Position numbers and translations under genes: made by a program
From: Faecousia sp.
GTDB lineage: Bacteria > Bacillota > Clostridia > Oscillospirales > Oscillospiraceae
Reading direction: 5' to 3'
Length of the DNA stretch: 25,120 bases
Assembly (NCBI GenBank): GCA_029258495.1
Contig: JARHYV010000347.1
Coordinates: 1-25,120 of the forward strand
In this document: piece by piece, positions 8,358 through 15,704 of the stretch
Numbering within the stretch: position 1 is the stretch's first letter
Layout: the number at the start of each line of letters is the position of its first letter
The notes under the pieces: model-generated
Databases searched by the model: none
What the model saw: the letters and a program-made list of their open reading frames with translations, nothing else
What the model was told of the DNA's origin: nothing

Positions 8358-8720
8358 ATGTTCTTAGCCAATACCCTGCCCGATCATCTGGGCATTGCCG
8401 ATGCCGCTGTCATCGCTTTGCTGGGTTATGCCGTGGTGTTCTTCGGTCTGATCCTTCTGATGATCGTCATTACCATTCTGGGCAAAGCATTCAGTGCCAA
8501 GAGCCGGAAAGCTGCTGTCGCATCTGCCGATGCCGTGGCTGCTCCTGCCGCACCCGCTGTCCCGGAAGCACCGAAACCCGTGGCTCCCGGTTCCGCCGGA
8601 GAGCTGAAGCTCCACGATGTGGAGCCCAAGACCGCAGCTATGCTGATGGCCATCGTGGCCGACAAGATGGGCAAGCCCCTGAATGAGCTGCGTTTCATTT
8701 CCATCAAGGAGGTCAAGTAA
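8358..8720 (+). CDS. oadG: Oxaloacetate decarboxylase gamma chain (OadG-like)
   Basis: OadG is the small membrane chain that holds the alpha subunit to the beta sodium pump and aids assembly. The protein has 120 residues: one membrane helix (about 16-40, AVIALLGYAVVFFGLILLMIVI), an Ala/Pro linker (about 55-78), and a conserved cytoplasmic tail ending in RFISIKEVK. OadG and the methylmalonyl-CoA decarboxylase delta chain share this layout, so the family name is certain only to that level. AAGGAGG lies over the stop of oadA and 8 bases before the ATG, showing tight operon packing. Its own end carries the ribosome site of the next gene. Confidence 0.8.
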   Translation: MFLANTLPDHLGIADAAVIALLGYAVVFFGLILLMIVITILGKAFSAKSRKAAVASADAVAAPAAPAVPEAPKPVAPGSAGELKLHDVEPKTAAMLMAIVADKMGKPLNELRFISIKEVK

Positions 8721-8722
8721 TC

Positions 8723-9121
8723 ATGGTATATAAAGTTACGCTGAAGGGTCGTACTTACGAAGTCGAGGTAGAGGCCGGCAAGGCCATGCTGCTGGACGAA
8801 TACGAGGCCATCGCACCCTCTGCTCCGGCACCTGCCGCTGCACCTGCCCCTGCTGCCGCTCCGGCAGCGGCTCCCGCTGCAGCCGCCGCTCCCGTGATCA
8901 CCGGCGCAGGCGAGACCGTCAATGCCCCCATGCCCGGCAACATCCTGAAGGTCAATGTCACCGCCGGACAGACCGTCACCGAGGGTCAGGTTCTGGTGGT
9001 TCTGGAGGCAATGAAGATGGAGAACGAGATCATGGCTCCCAAGGCCGGCACCGTTACCCAGGTTCTGGTTTCCAAGGGCTCCAATGTGGATACCGACGCT
9101 CCTCTGGTCGTCCTCGCATAA
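8723..9121 (+). CDS. Biotin carboxyl carrier protein of the decarboxylase
   Basis: This 132-residue protein carries biotin and swings the carboxyl group from the alpha to the beta subunit. The order is a short N-terminal beta domain (MVYKVTLKGRTYEVEVE), a long flexible linker of almost only Ala and Pro (about 30-58), and a biotinyl/lipoyl domain (about 65-132). The biotin-accepting lysine is K98 in the canonical EAMKMEN motif. It resembles GcdC/MmdC-type carriers and the C-terminal domain of fused OadA proteins. The start is 2 bases after the stop of oadG and uses AAGGAGG within that gene's end. It is required here because the alpha subunit lacks its own biotin domain. Confidence 0.92.
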   Translation: MVYKVTLKGRTYEVEVEAGKAMLLDEYEAIAPSAPAPAAAPAPAAAPAAAPAAAAAPVITGAGETVNAPMPGNILKVNVTAGQTVTEGQVLVVLEAMKMENEIMAPKAGTVTQVLVSKGSNVDTDAPLVVLA

Positions 9122-9133
9122 GGAGGGCTTCCG

Positions 9134-10351
9134 ATGAGTGTTAATGTTGGTGATATTCTGCTGGATCTGTGGAACCAATCCGGTTTTGCAGCTCTTTCCT
9201 CCGGCTTTACCGCCGGTGGCTGGCAGAATCTGGTCATGATCATCATTGCCTGCATTCTGCTGTATCTGGGCATCGTGAAGAAATTTGAACCCCTGCTGCT
9301 GGTGGGCATCGCCTTCGGCTGTCTGCTGACCAACCTGCCCATGGCAGGGCTCTACCATCAGGAGCTGTGGGATGCATTCATGGATCCGAACAATGCCGCG
9401 GCTTATCACAGCTACGGTCAGATCCTGAAAAGCGGCGGTCTTTTGGACATCTTCTATATCGGTGTCAAGACCAGTCTGTATCCCTGTCTGATCTTCATGG
9501 GCGTCGGCGCCATGACCGATTTCGGCCCGCTGCTGTCCAATCCCAAGAGCCTGCTGCTGGGTGCAGCCGCTCAGCTGGGTGTTTTCGTGGCATTTCTGGG
9601 TGCGACCCTTCTGGGCTTTACCGGCGCCGAGTCTGCCGCCATCGGCATCATCGGCGGTGCCGACGGCCCCACTGCCATCTACCTGACCACGCAGCTTGCG
9701 CCCCATCTTCTGGGTGCCATCGCCGTGGCAGCCTACTCCTACATGGCGCTGATCCCCATGATCCAGCCGCCCATCATGCGTGCCCTCACAAGACCCGAGG
9801 ATCGCAAGATCAAGATGGTTCAGACCCGCACCGTTTCCAAGGCGGAAAAGATCATTTTCCCCATCCTTGTCACGGTATTCGTTGCTCTGCTGCTGCCTGA
9901 CACCGCTCCGCTGATCGGCTGTCTGATGCTGGGCAACCTGTTCAAGGAGACCGGCTGCACCGACCGCCTCAGCGACACCGTGCAGAATGCCCTGATGAAC
10001 ATCGTCACCATCCTGCTGTCCACCGCCGTGGGTGCCACCATGGTCGGCTCCACCTTCCTGACCTCCTCCACCTTGATGATCGTTGCTCTGGGCATCGTCG
10101 CCTTCGGTATCTCCACCGCAGGCGGTCTGATCGGCGGCAACATCATGTGCAGAGTCACCGGCGGCAAGGTCAATCCGCTGATCGGCTCTGCCGGCGTGTC
10201 CGCTGTCCCCATGGCTGCCCGCGTTTCCAATGTGGAAGGGCAGAAGAGCAATCCTTCCAACTTCCTGCTGATGCATGCCATGGGCCCCAATGTGGCCGGC
10301 GTCATCGGCTCCGCCATCGCCGCAGGTTTCCTGCTGAGCGTATTCGGCTGA
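9134..10351 (+). CDS. oadB: Sodium-translocating decarboxylase beta subunit
   Basis: OadB decarboxylates carboxybiotin and couples this to export of sodium ions across the inner membrane. The protein has 405 residues with about nine or more hydrophobic helices. The conserved pump segment IGIIGGADGPTAIYLT is present, with D177 in GGADGPT at the position of the essential aspartate of the family. A second conserved region follows in the C-terminal half (GNIMCRVTGGKVNPLIGSAGVSA). AAGGAGGG lies 6-7 bases before the ATG. It is the last gene of the block and is followed by two terminators. Beta subunits of methylmalonyl-CoA and glutaconyl-CoA decarboxylases are nearly indistinguishable; the substrate is inferred from the alpha subunit. 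Confidence 0.92.
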   Translation: MSVNVGDILLDLWNQSGFAALSSGFTAGGWQNLVMIIIACILLYLGIVKKFEPLLLVGIAFGCLLTNLPMAGLYHQELWDAFMDPNNAAAYHSYGQILKSGGLLDIFYIGVKTSLYPCLIFMGVGAMTDFGPLLSNPKSLLLGAAAQLGVFVAFLGATLLGFTGAESAAIGIIGGADGPTAIYLTTQLAPHLLGAIAVAAYSYMALIPMIQPPIMRALTRPEDRKIKMVQTRTVSKAEKIIFPILVTVFVALLLPDTAPLIGCLMLGNLFKETGCTDRLSDTVQNALMNIVTILLSTAVGATMVGSTFLTSSTLMIVALGIVAFGISTAGGLIGGNIMCRVTGGKVNPLIGSAGVSAVPMAARVSNVEGQKSNPSNFLLMHAMGPNVAGVIGSAIAAGFLLSVFG

Positions 10352-10359
10352 TGCATTTC

Positions 10360-10397
10360 GATCCTCCATGTGCTGTGCGCATGGAGGATCTTTTTTT
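10360..10397 (+). terminator. Terminator of the oxaloacetate decarboxylase operon
   Basis: A 14-bp stem (10360-10373 with 10377-10390, one G-T pair) with a 3-nt loop is followed by seven T. It is the strongest terminator of the window. Confidence 0.93.
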
Positions 10398-10412
10398 CCG
10401 GGGGTTTTTCCT

Positions 10413-10440
10413 GCAAGCCGGATTTTTCGGCTTGCTTTTT
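10413..10440 (+). terminator. Second, tandem terminator
   Basis: An 8-bp stem GCAAGCCG (10413-10420 with 10428-10435) with loop GATTTTT is followed by five T. It backs up the first terminator. Further downstream, CCGGAATTT (10449-10457) can pair with AAATTCCGG (10486-10494) over a long T-rich loop. Confidence 0.7.
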
Positions 10441-10535
10441 AACTTTTTCCGGAATTTTTTGCTTTTCTTTTGCAGTATTGCTTTGAAATTCCGGCTTACT
10501 TTTTGCAGGAATTTCAATACCGCATCTTTTCCCCC

Positions 10536-10580
10536 TTGACAACGCACTGTATTAAGTGTATGATATCTGTACTAGTACAG
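10536..10580 (+). promoter_or_regulatory. Consensus promoter with a palindromic operator of the GntR-ABC operon
   Basis: TTGACA (10536-10541) is exact; a 17-bp spacer follows, then TATGAT (10559-10564). Two bases after the -10 box begins a perfect 14-bp palindrome CTGTACTAGTACAG (10567-10580), covering the likely transcription start. A further ACTGTA half-site lies in the spacer. This position fits steric repression by the GntR protein encoded just downstream. Confidence 0.8.
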
Positions 10581-10603
10581 TTGACACAGGAAGGAGTGTT
10601 TGT

Positions 10604-10975
10604 ATGAAAACCCTCGATTTCCGGGATTCCCGTCCCATATACGAGCAGATCGTATCCCAGATCCGTCAGGAGATCGCCACCGGGATCCTGCGGGAAGGGG
10701 ATCAGCTGCCCAGTGTCCGGGAGATGGCAGGCTCCCTGAGCATCAATCCCAACACCATTCAGCGCGCCTATCGGGAACTGGAAGCTGCCGGATGGATCAT
10801 ATCCGTCCCGGGGAAGGGCAGCTTTGTATGCCCTCTGCCCCAGACAAATCATTCTGAAAAAGCACATTTGCTTGAAACCTTCGATCAGACCTCTGTCGCC
10901 CTGATCGAACTGGGTGTTTCTCCCATGGAGCTGATCACCCGTATCACCCAAATAGGAGGCGGTATCCATGCTTGA
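10604..10975 (+). CDS. GntR family regulator, YtrA-like
   Basis: The protein has 123 residues: an N-terminal winged helix-turn-helix (about 10-75; RPIYEQIVSQIRQEIATGIL, then LPSVREMAGSLSINPNTIQRAY, then GKGSFV) and a short helical tail of about 45 residues. This small size, with no large effector domain, is typical of the YtrA subfamily, whose members usually control an adjacent ABC transporter. The start at 10604 has GAAGGAGTG upstream. The gene overlaps the ABC ATPase gene by 8 bases, so the two are translated together. The operator over the transcription start suggests self-repression, relieved by an unknown, perhaps cell-envelope, signal. Confidence 0.92.
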   Translation: MKTLDFRDSRPIYEQIVSQIRQEIATGILREGDQLPSVREMAGSLSINPNTIQRAYRELEAAGWIISVPGKGSFVCPLPQTNHSEKAHLLETFDQTSVALIELGVSPMELITRITQIGGGIHA

Positions 10976-11849
10976 ACTCAAAAACCTCACCAAGACCTTC
11001 GGCGCATTCAAGGCGCTTGACGATCTCACCATGACCGTTCCCAAGGGCTCGGTCTACGGATTGGTCGGCCCCAACGGAGCCGGAAAATCCACTGCCATCC
11101 GCCATATCACCGGCGTGTACCGTCCGGATTCCGGCAGCGTCACACTGGAAGGGATCCCGGTGTATGAAAACACCTCGGTGAAAGCCCGGATGGCATCCAT
11201 CACCGACGATCTGTTTTTCTTCAGCGGCGCAACCATCGAGGATATGCGCAAATACTACGCAGGCATTTATCCCACATTCGACAATGCCCTCTTCCAAAAA
11301 GTCGGGGAGGCCTTTGCGCTGCCGGTAAAATCTCCGGTGCGCCGGTTCTCCAAGGGCATGCAGAAACAGGCAGCCTTTTGGCTGACCATTGCCTGCCGTC
11401 CGGAGCTCATGATCCTCGACGAGCCGGTAGACGGACTGGATCCCGTGATGCGCCGGCAGATCTGGAGTCTGCTGATGTCGGATGTGGCGCAGCAGGGGAC
11501 GACCATTCTGGTATCCAGTCACAATCTGAGAGAACTGGAAGACATCTGTGATCATGTGGGCATCATGAACCACGGCAGGATGCTCTTGGAGCGGAGCCTT
11601 GCCGACATGCAGGGCAGCACCGTGAAGATCCAGCTGGTGGGGCAGGTTCCCCAGGGACTGGAGGTGCTGCATCAGGCGGACTCCGGCAGACTGGTCACCG
11701 TCATTGCACGGGCCTCCACCCAGCAGGCGCAGTCCATCCTGTCCGGCGCCGGTCTGACCTACTATGACATTCTGCCCCTCTCCCTTGAGGAGATCTTTAT
11801 CTATGAACTAGGAGGTGCCGATCATGAGATCAAAGACATTATCCTCTGA
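10968..11849 (+). CDS. ABC transporter ATP-binding protein
   Basis: The protein has 293 residues and is a complete nucleotide-binding subunit. Walker A is GPNGAGKST (34-42). The signature region is degenerate (RFSKGMQKQAAF, about 126-137, where LSGGQ is usual). Walker B is LMILDEPVDGLDP with D151 and E152, and the H-loop is in SSHNLRELE. The C-terminal part (about 215-293) is a small accessory domain. The closest type I recognise is the YtrB/CcmA-like group that works with ABC-2 permeases and a GntR regulator. AGGAGG precedes the start and lies within the regulator gene. The end overlaps the permease gene by 26 bases. Confidence 0.92.
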   Translation: MLELKNLTKTFGAFKALDDLTMTVPKGSVYGLVGPNGAGKSTAIRHITGVYRPDSGSVTLEGIPVYENTSVKARMASITDDLFFFSGATIEDMRKYYAGIYPTFDNALFQKVGEAFALPVKSPVRRFSKGMQKQAAFWLTIACRPELMILDEPVDGLDPVMRRQIWSLLMSDVAQQGTTILVSSHNLRELEDICDHVGIMNHGRMLLERSLADMQGSTVKIQLVGQVPQGLEVLHQADSGRLVTVIARASTQQAQSILSGAGLTYYDILPLSLEEIFIYELGGADHEIKDIIL

Positions 11850-13500
11850 TCTGACTGTTTTCAAGAAAGACCTCACCCGATTTTCTCCCCTGTGGATCAC
11901 ATGGAGCGTCTTTCTTCTGATAAACTGCTATCTGATCTACAGCAACGGACTGGATCCTTCCGACCGATACGATGTATTTCCCACGGAGATCCTCATTGCA
12001 AACATCCTGTTGGGGTTCTGTTCTCCGGTGATGCTGTTCGGTTATCTGTTTGACCCCAAGGAATGCTTTACCACCCACAGCCTGCCCATCCGCAGGGAGC
12101 GGCTGTTCCTTTCCCATCTGCTGTCGGGCGTGGTCATGTACCTCGTCCCATGGACGCTGTACTGCCTTGCCATCGCACCTGCATGCAAAAACGGTCTGCT
12201 GCCCATGTTTGTCCTCTCCGGGCTGCAATTTCTGTTCTTCTATGGGCTTGGCATCTTCTGCGTGATGCTCACGGGGCAGAAATTCTCCGCCGCCATCATG
12301 TACGGACTGCTCAACTTCGGGTCTATACTGGTCTACCTCACCGCAGAAGTGATCTATATGCCGCTGCTGCCCGGGGTGACGCTTTCCATGGATCCCTTTG
12401 TGCGGCTGTGTCCGCCGGCAGCCATGATGTTCCGCACTTCCGTTCACTCCTGGTTGGCGCAGGATCTCATCCCGTACAGCCGGAATATCCTGCTGTTTGC
12501 CGCCGTGGGCGTGGGACTGCTTGTTGCCTCGGTGTTCCTGTATCGCAGCCGCAAGCTGGAGCGTGCCGAGAATTTCATGGCATATCCGGCGCTGAATTAC
12601 CTGTTCGTGGTGCTGTGCACCGTGTTCAGCGGTTGGTTCTTCACGATTTTTTCCTCCCTGTTTTCTGCCAGCAACTACTGGGTCATGCTTGCCATCGGCT
12701 GCATCATCGGATACTTCGCCTCCGTCATGCTGCTCAAGCACAGCCCCAAGGTCTTCTATGGGAAGGCGCTTGCAGGCTTTGCCCTGATCGGCGTTGTGAT
12801 GGTCGGCTCGATCCTGATGGTCAAGGCGGATCCCATGGGCTATGTCCACTATATGCCGGAGCCTCAGTCCATCACCCGGATGGAGCTCAGCCGGGACGAA
12901 TATGACCACCGCACTTATTTCACGGAAGATCCTGCCATGTTTGAAGGGTTGATGCAGCTGCATCGGGAGCTGATGGATCAGCCGCCCTATGACCAGACGG
13001 ATGGCAGCTATGGCACAAGATCGGTGCAGATCACCTATCAGCTGAACAGCGGAAAGACCGTGAAACGGTACTATTCGGCACAGCAGCCCAACTTTGAACG
13101 GCTGAGCTGGTACATGAGCCAGCCGGAATATCGGTTCGGGTTCCAGTCCCTGAGCGAATTGCAGCATGCCATTGCGCATATCGAACTGACGGTTTATTTT
13201 CCCCAGAGCAGCCAATCAGAGCAGCACTACACCTTCCGTCCGGAGCAGTACAATGAATTCGCAGCGATCTTGTTTGACGACTGCAAAGCCGGAAATATGA
13301 CGGATAATGCCTTCCGTGGGTTCTCTGACGATACATCCGAAACCATAGAACGGGTGTACGGCATCCAGCTCGCCATGAAGGGCAACGGCAGTGAACATCC
13401 CGAGGACTATGACTATGTCTATCTGGAGATCCCGAAATCCGCCGCTGCCACCTGCGCATGGCTGGATCATTACATCGACACATTCGAGCCCGACCGCTAA
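11824..13500 (+). CDS. ABC transporter permease with a large C-terminal extracytoplasmic domain (DUF6449-like)
   Basis: The protein has 558 residues. I chose ATG 11824, with AGGAGG 8 bases upstream; the GTG at 11815 overlaps that site. Residues 1-345 carry about ten membrane helices of the ABC-2 type, beginning with a cytoplasmic helix (VFKKDLTRFSPLWITWSVFLLINCY, about 12-36). Residues from about 350 to the end (LSRDEYDHRTYFTEDPAMF onward) are soluble and rich in Tyr, Gln and Ser, with VQITYQLNSGKTVKRYY. The overall design matches permeases annotated with a DUF6449-like C-terminal domain in GntR-ABC operons of Firmicutes. It overlaps the ATPase gene and so should be made together with it. The transported substrate is unknown. 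Confidence 0.82.
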   Translation: MRSKTLSSDLTVFKKDLTRFSPLWITWSVFLLINCYLIYSNGLDPSDRYDVFPTEILIANILLGFCSPVMLFGYLFDPKECFTTHSLPIRRERLFLSHLLSGVVMYLVPWTLYCLAIAPACKNGLLPMFVLSGLQFLFFYGLGIFCVMLTGQKFSAAIMYGLLNFGSILVYLTAEVIYMPLLPGVTLSMDPFVRLCPPAAMMFRTSVHSWLAQDLIPYSRNILLFAAVGVGLLVASVFLYRSRKLERAENFMAYPALNYLFVVLCTVFSGWFFTIFSSLFSASNYWVMLAIGCIIGYFASVMLLKHSPKVFYGKALAGFALIGVVMVGSILMVKADPMGYVHYMPEPQSITRMELSRDEYDHRTYFTEDPAMFEGLMQLHRELMDQPPYDQTDGSYGTRSVQITYQLNSGKTVKRYYSAQQPNFERLSWYMSQPEYRFGFQSLSELQHAIAHIELTVYFPQSSQSEQHYTFRPEQYNEFAAILFDDCKAGNMTDNAFRGFSDDTSETIERVYGIQLAMKGNGSEHPEDYDYVYLEIPKSAAATCAWLDHYIDTFEPDR

Positions 13501-13542
13501 ACCATCCCCATCTTCCAAACCCTGACCGGTTCCGGCAGGCAG

Positions 13543-13580
13543 AACCCCCGAAGGATGCACGCATCCTTCGGGGGTTTTTT
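13543..13580 (+). terminator. Terminator of the GntR-ABC operon
   Basis: A 15-bp stem (13543-13557 with 13562-13576, AACCCCCGAAGGATG) closes on a 4-nt loop, and the T run continues to 13580. Confidence 0.9.
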
Positions 13581-13611
13581 CGGTTTCGGCGCAGGTTCGG
13601 GGACACACCCA

Positions 13612-13648
13612 CAAAAAATCAGCTGCCTGCAAATTGCAGGCAGCTGAT
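13612..13648 (-). terminator. Terminator of the leucine-rich-repeat gene
   Basis: A 13-bp stem (13618-13630 with 13636-13648, ATCAGCTGCCTGC) with a 5-nt loop. On the minus strand it is followed by six T (13617-13612). It faces the ABC operon terminator. Confidence 0.88.
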
Positions 13649-13683
13649 CCGAAACACGGATTTACGGGCAAGCCCTCATCCGC

Positions 13684-15315
13684 TTATTTCTTCTTTTTGG
13701 AGCTGAAAACGATAACCAGAACCACCACGCCGCAGACCACCAGCACGCCGATCCACATCATCATGCTGCTTGAGTCGCCGGTGTTGGGAGTTGCAGGCTT
13801 GGACGGTGCGGTTCCCTGAGTGGACTCAGAGGGCGCCGTGGTCGCCTGTGTGGACTCGGAGGGAGTCGTGGTTTCCGGTGCAGACTCGGAAGGAGCCGTG
13901 GTTTCCGGCACAGACTCGGAGGGAGCCGTAGGTTCTACCGGCTGTTCGGTGGGCTTGGGCGTCACAACAGGGATCGTCTTTGACTCCTCAAAGCCGCAGA
14001 CATCACAAGCACGGATCTGCACGCCTTCTTTCTCGGCAGTCGGCTCCTGCTGCACCTTCCATTCACCGAAGGTGTGCTGTGCCATGTCGCTGACCTTGTC
14101 CTTATGCTCGCAGGTAGCTGCATGCCAGTGATGGATTGCATCCTTCGTCCAATCGGGGGAGAAGGTATGGTTGTGAGGCTCTGCCGTAAGACGGAAATCT
14201 ACCTGTTCGCCGTTGCCTGCATCGTAAGTATAGACGGCACTGTTCTGACCTTCCTCAAAGCTGAAGGTATTGTTTGCTTTGTCAAATCTGCCGCCCACAG
14301 CACGGATGACCCGGTTGATATCGAACTTTCCGGGCAGTCTGGAGCAGTCGAAATCCTCTCTCTGATCCAGCTGATAGCTGTTTTCAGGCAGGTTCAGGTT
14401 GTGAGGATTGACTCCCTTGGCAAGATCCAGACTGGTCAGGTGGTTATACCCTCCGAACACCTCCTGCAGCGCACCGCATTCGGAAATATTCAGGGTGTAC
14501 AGGCTGTTATGTCTGAAATACAGCTCCTTCAGCGCCTTGTTGGCAGAAAGATCCAGATCCGTCAGGTCATTGTTGTCACAGTACAGTATTTCGAGCTTTG
14601 GGTTACCGGAAAGATCCAGAGTTCTCAGCTGATTTTCGTAGCATTCCAGTTTCACCAGTTCGGCATTTTTCGTCACATTCAGTTTTGTCAGCCGGTTCTT
14701 TGCACATTCCAGATATTCCAGAGCCGGATTGCCGCTGAGATCCAGCTGAGTCAGATCATTATTCGCTGCAAGCAGCTTTTTCAGCCCGCCGCAGGCGGAA
14801 GTATCCAGCTCGAAAATGCCATTGTCGCGGATATTCACATTCGTCAGGGCCTTGTTTGCCCTCAGATCCAGTTCCATCAGACCATTGTCGTAACAGACCA
14901 GACTGGTCAAAGCGGTATTTTGAGAAAGATCCAGCTCGAGGAGGTGATTGCCGCCGCAGTCCAGTTCCACCAGTTTGGTGTTTCGGGTCAGATCCATTTT
15001 TTTCAGCTTATTGCCGGGGCAATACAGCTTGGTGAGTTCGGTGAAATATTCGATGCCCTTGAGGCTTGTGATCTCCATATTCTGCATATGGAAGAACTCT
15101 GCCGCACCGATCTCATCGGCAGACAGCTTGTTATCATTATTTTTATCCGTTTCCGCCTTCACATACGTTCTGAAGTTCTGATCTGGGAAATTGTTCTCGT
15201 CGATGGGGATGTCGTTTCCCTGCGCCCATACAGCCGTCGGCAGCAGCTGTGCCATCATCAGCAGCGCCACCCCCACGCCCATGATCTTCTTGGAAATTGC
15301 CCTTGCTTTGTGCAT
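13684..15315 (-). CDS. Secreted leucine-rich-repeat surface protein with a sortase-like anchor
   Basis: The protein has 543 residues. A signal peptide occupies about 1-31 (basic start, hydrophobic core, cleavage after AVWA). Residues 57-68 (DKNNDNKLSADE) form a canonical EF-hand calcium loop. Ten 21-residue leucine-rich repeats follow at about 94-303 (consensus L-x-x-L-x-C-x-x-N-x-L-x-x-L-D-L-S-x-N). A Cys/His-rich module comes next (HTFSPDWTKDAIHHWHAATCEH...HTFGEW...CDVCGFEE, about 380-445), of a type often found in clostridial surface proteins. Then come a Pro/Thr/Ser stalk (464-503), TPNTGD (509-514), a membrane helix (about 520-537) and KKKK. TPNTG departs from LPXTG but has the right setting for a variant sortase signal. 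It is probably displayed on the cell wall for adhesion. It has its own promoter and terminator. Confidence 0.88.
   Translation of the reverse strand: MHKARAISKKIMGVGVALLMMAQLLPTAVWAQGNDIPIDENNFPDQNFRTYVKAETDKNNDNKLSADEIGAAEFFHMQNMEITSLKGIEYFTELTKLYCPGNKLKKMDLTRNTKLVELDCGGNHLLELDLSQNTALTSLVCYDNGLMELDLRANKALTNVNIRDNGIFELDTSACGGLKKLLAANNDLTQLDLSGNPALEYLECAKNRLTKLNVTKNAELVKLECYENQLRTLDLSGNPKLEILYCDNNDLTDLDLSANKALKELYFRHNSLYTLNISECGALQEVFGGYNHLTSLDLAKGVNPHNLNLPENSYQLDQREDFDCSRLPGKFDINRVIRAVGGRFDKANNTFSFEEGQNSAVYTYDAGNGEQVDFRLTAEPHNHTFSPDWTKDAIHHWHAATCEHKDKVSDMAQHTFGEWKVQQEPTAEKEGVQIRACDVCGFEESKTIPVVTPKPTEQPVEPTAPSESVPETTAPSESAPETTTPSESTQATTAPSESTQGTAPSKPATPNTGDSSSMMMWIGVLVVCGVVVLVIVFSSKKKK
13807..13926 (-). 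repeat. Four tandem 30-bp units coding for the stalk
   Basis: Residues 464-503 of the surface protein are four 10-residue units of the form (A/T)PSES(V/A/T)(P/Q)xT(T/A). The DNA is also repeated (GACTCGGAGGGAG-type core on the plus strand). Such repeats vary in number between strains by slippage. Confidence 0.8.
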
Positions 15316-15340
15316 ATCAAGCCCTTCTTTCCGTTGTATC

Positions 15341-15399
15341 GGGTTCGGATGCCGAACCCCTGTGTCAAGTAATTATATCAGCTTTTCTGCGGTTTTCAA
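15341..15399 (-). promoter_or_regulatory. Promoter of the surface-protein gene and a 5'-terminal hairpin
   Basis: On the minus strand: TTGAAA (15399-15394), a 16-bp spacer, then a perfect TATAAT (15377-15372). The transcript should begin near 15365. Almost at its 5' end lies a perfect 8-bp stem GGGTTCGG/CCGAACCC (15341-15348 with 15352-15359, loop ATG). The hairpin could protect the mRNA end or be an operator. The promoter lies 10 bases after the stop of the upstream small gene, and I see no terminator between them. Confidence 0.6.
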
Positions 15400-15409
15400 G
15401 TATGCAGGC

Positions 15410-15694
15410 TCAGTTGTTGTAATATCCGTTTTCCAGCAGCCGACCCAGTGCCGTATCCGCCTCTTCATCGCTGAAAAGCCCGGTAAAACGCGGATCCACA
15501 GCCAGAGCCTCCAGTGTCAGCTCCAGATGGCGCTTGTCGGCAAGGATCTGAAATCCGTCGCTGACCCGATGCCCCTTCAGGCAGTAGTGGGCCTGACGCA
15601 TGGCGTCGGACGCCTCCATGGGACGCAGCCGGACACCCATGCGCTGAGCGGTTTCCCGTGCCTGCATCCATGCGGCAATAAACTTTTCTTCCAT
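15410..15694 (-). CDS. Small protein of unknown function at the end of the gyrase operon
   Basis: The protein has 94 residues from the ATG at 15694. AAGGAGG overlaps the stop of rnhA and is 5-6 bases before it; the frame is open further upstream, but only into rnhA. The sequence is hydrophilic and mostly helical (MEEKFIAAWMQARETAQRMG..., then HLELTLEALAVDPRFTGLF). There is no signal peptide, membrane helix, or metal-binding cysteine pattern. The segment RPMEASDAMRQAHYCLKGHRVSDGFQILADKRHLE looks like a folded core. I do not recognise the family. Tight spacing makes it part of the gyrA-rnhA transcript. Confidence 0.75.
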   Translation of the reverse strand: MEEKFIAAWMQARETAQRMGVRLRPMEASDAMRQAHYCLKGHRVSDGFQILADKRHLELTLEALAVDPRFTGLFSDEEADTALGRLLENGYYNN

Positions 15695-15704
15695 GTGTTC
15701 CTCC

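Noticed and set aside
8809..8895. GC-rich repeated sequence that looks like a tandem repeat
   Set aside because: It encodes the normal Ala/Pro linker of the biotin carrier and needs no other explanation.
8426..10369. An open frame of 647 codons antisense to the oxaloacetate decarboxylase genes
   Set aside because: Composition is extreme (Gly, His, Gln, Asp), and the sense strand holds four recognisable genes with ribosome sites.
10441..10535. Possible small gene or RNA in the T-rich spacer before the GntR promoter
   Set aside because: No frame has a ribosome site, and the inverted repeats are adequately explained by tandem terminators and A/T-rich spacer sequence.
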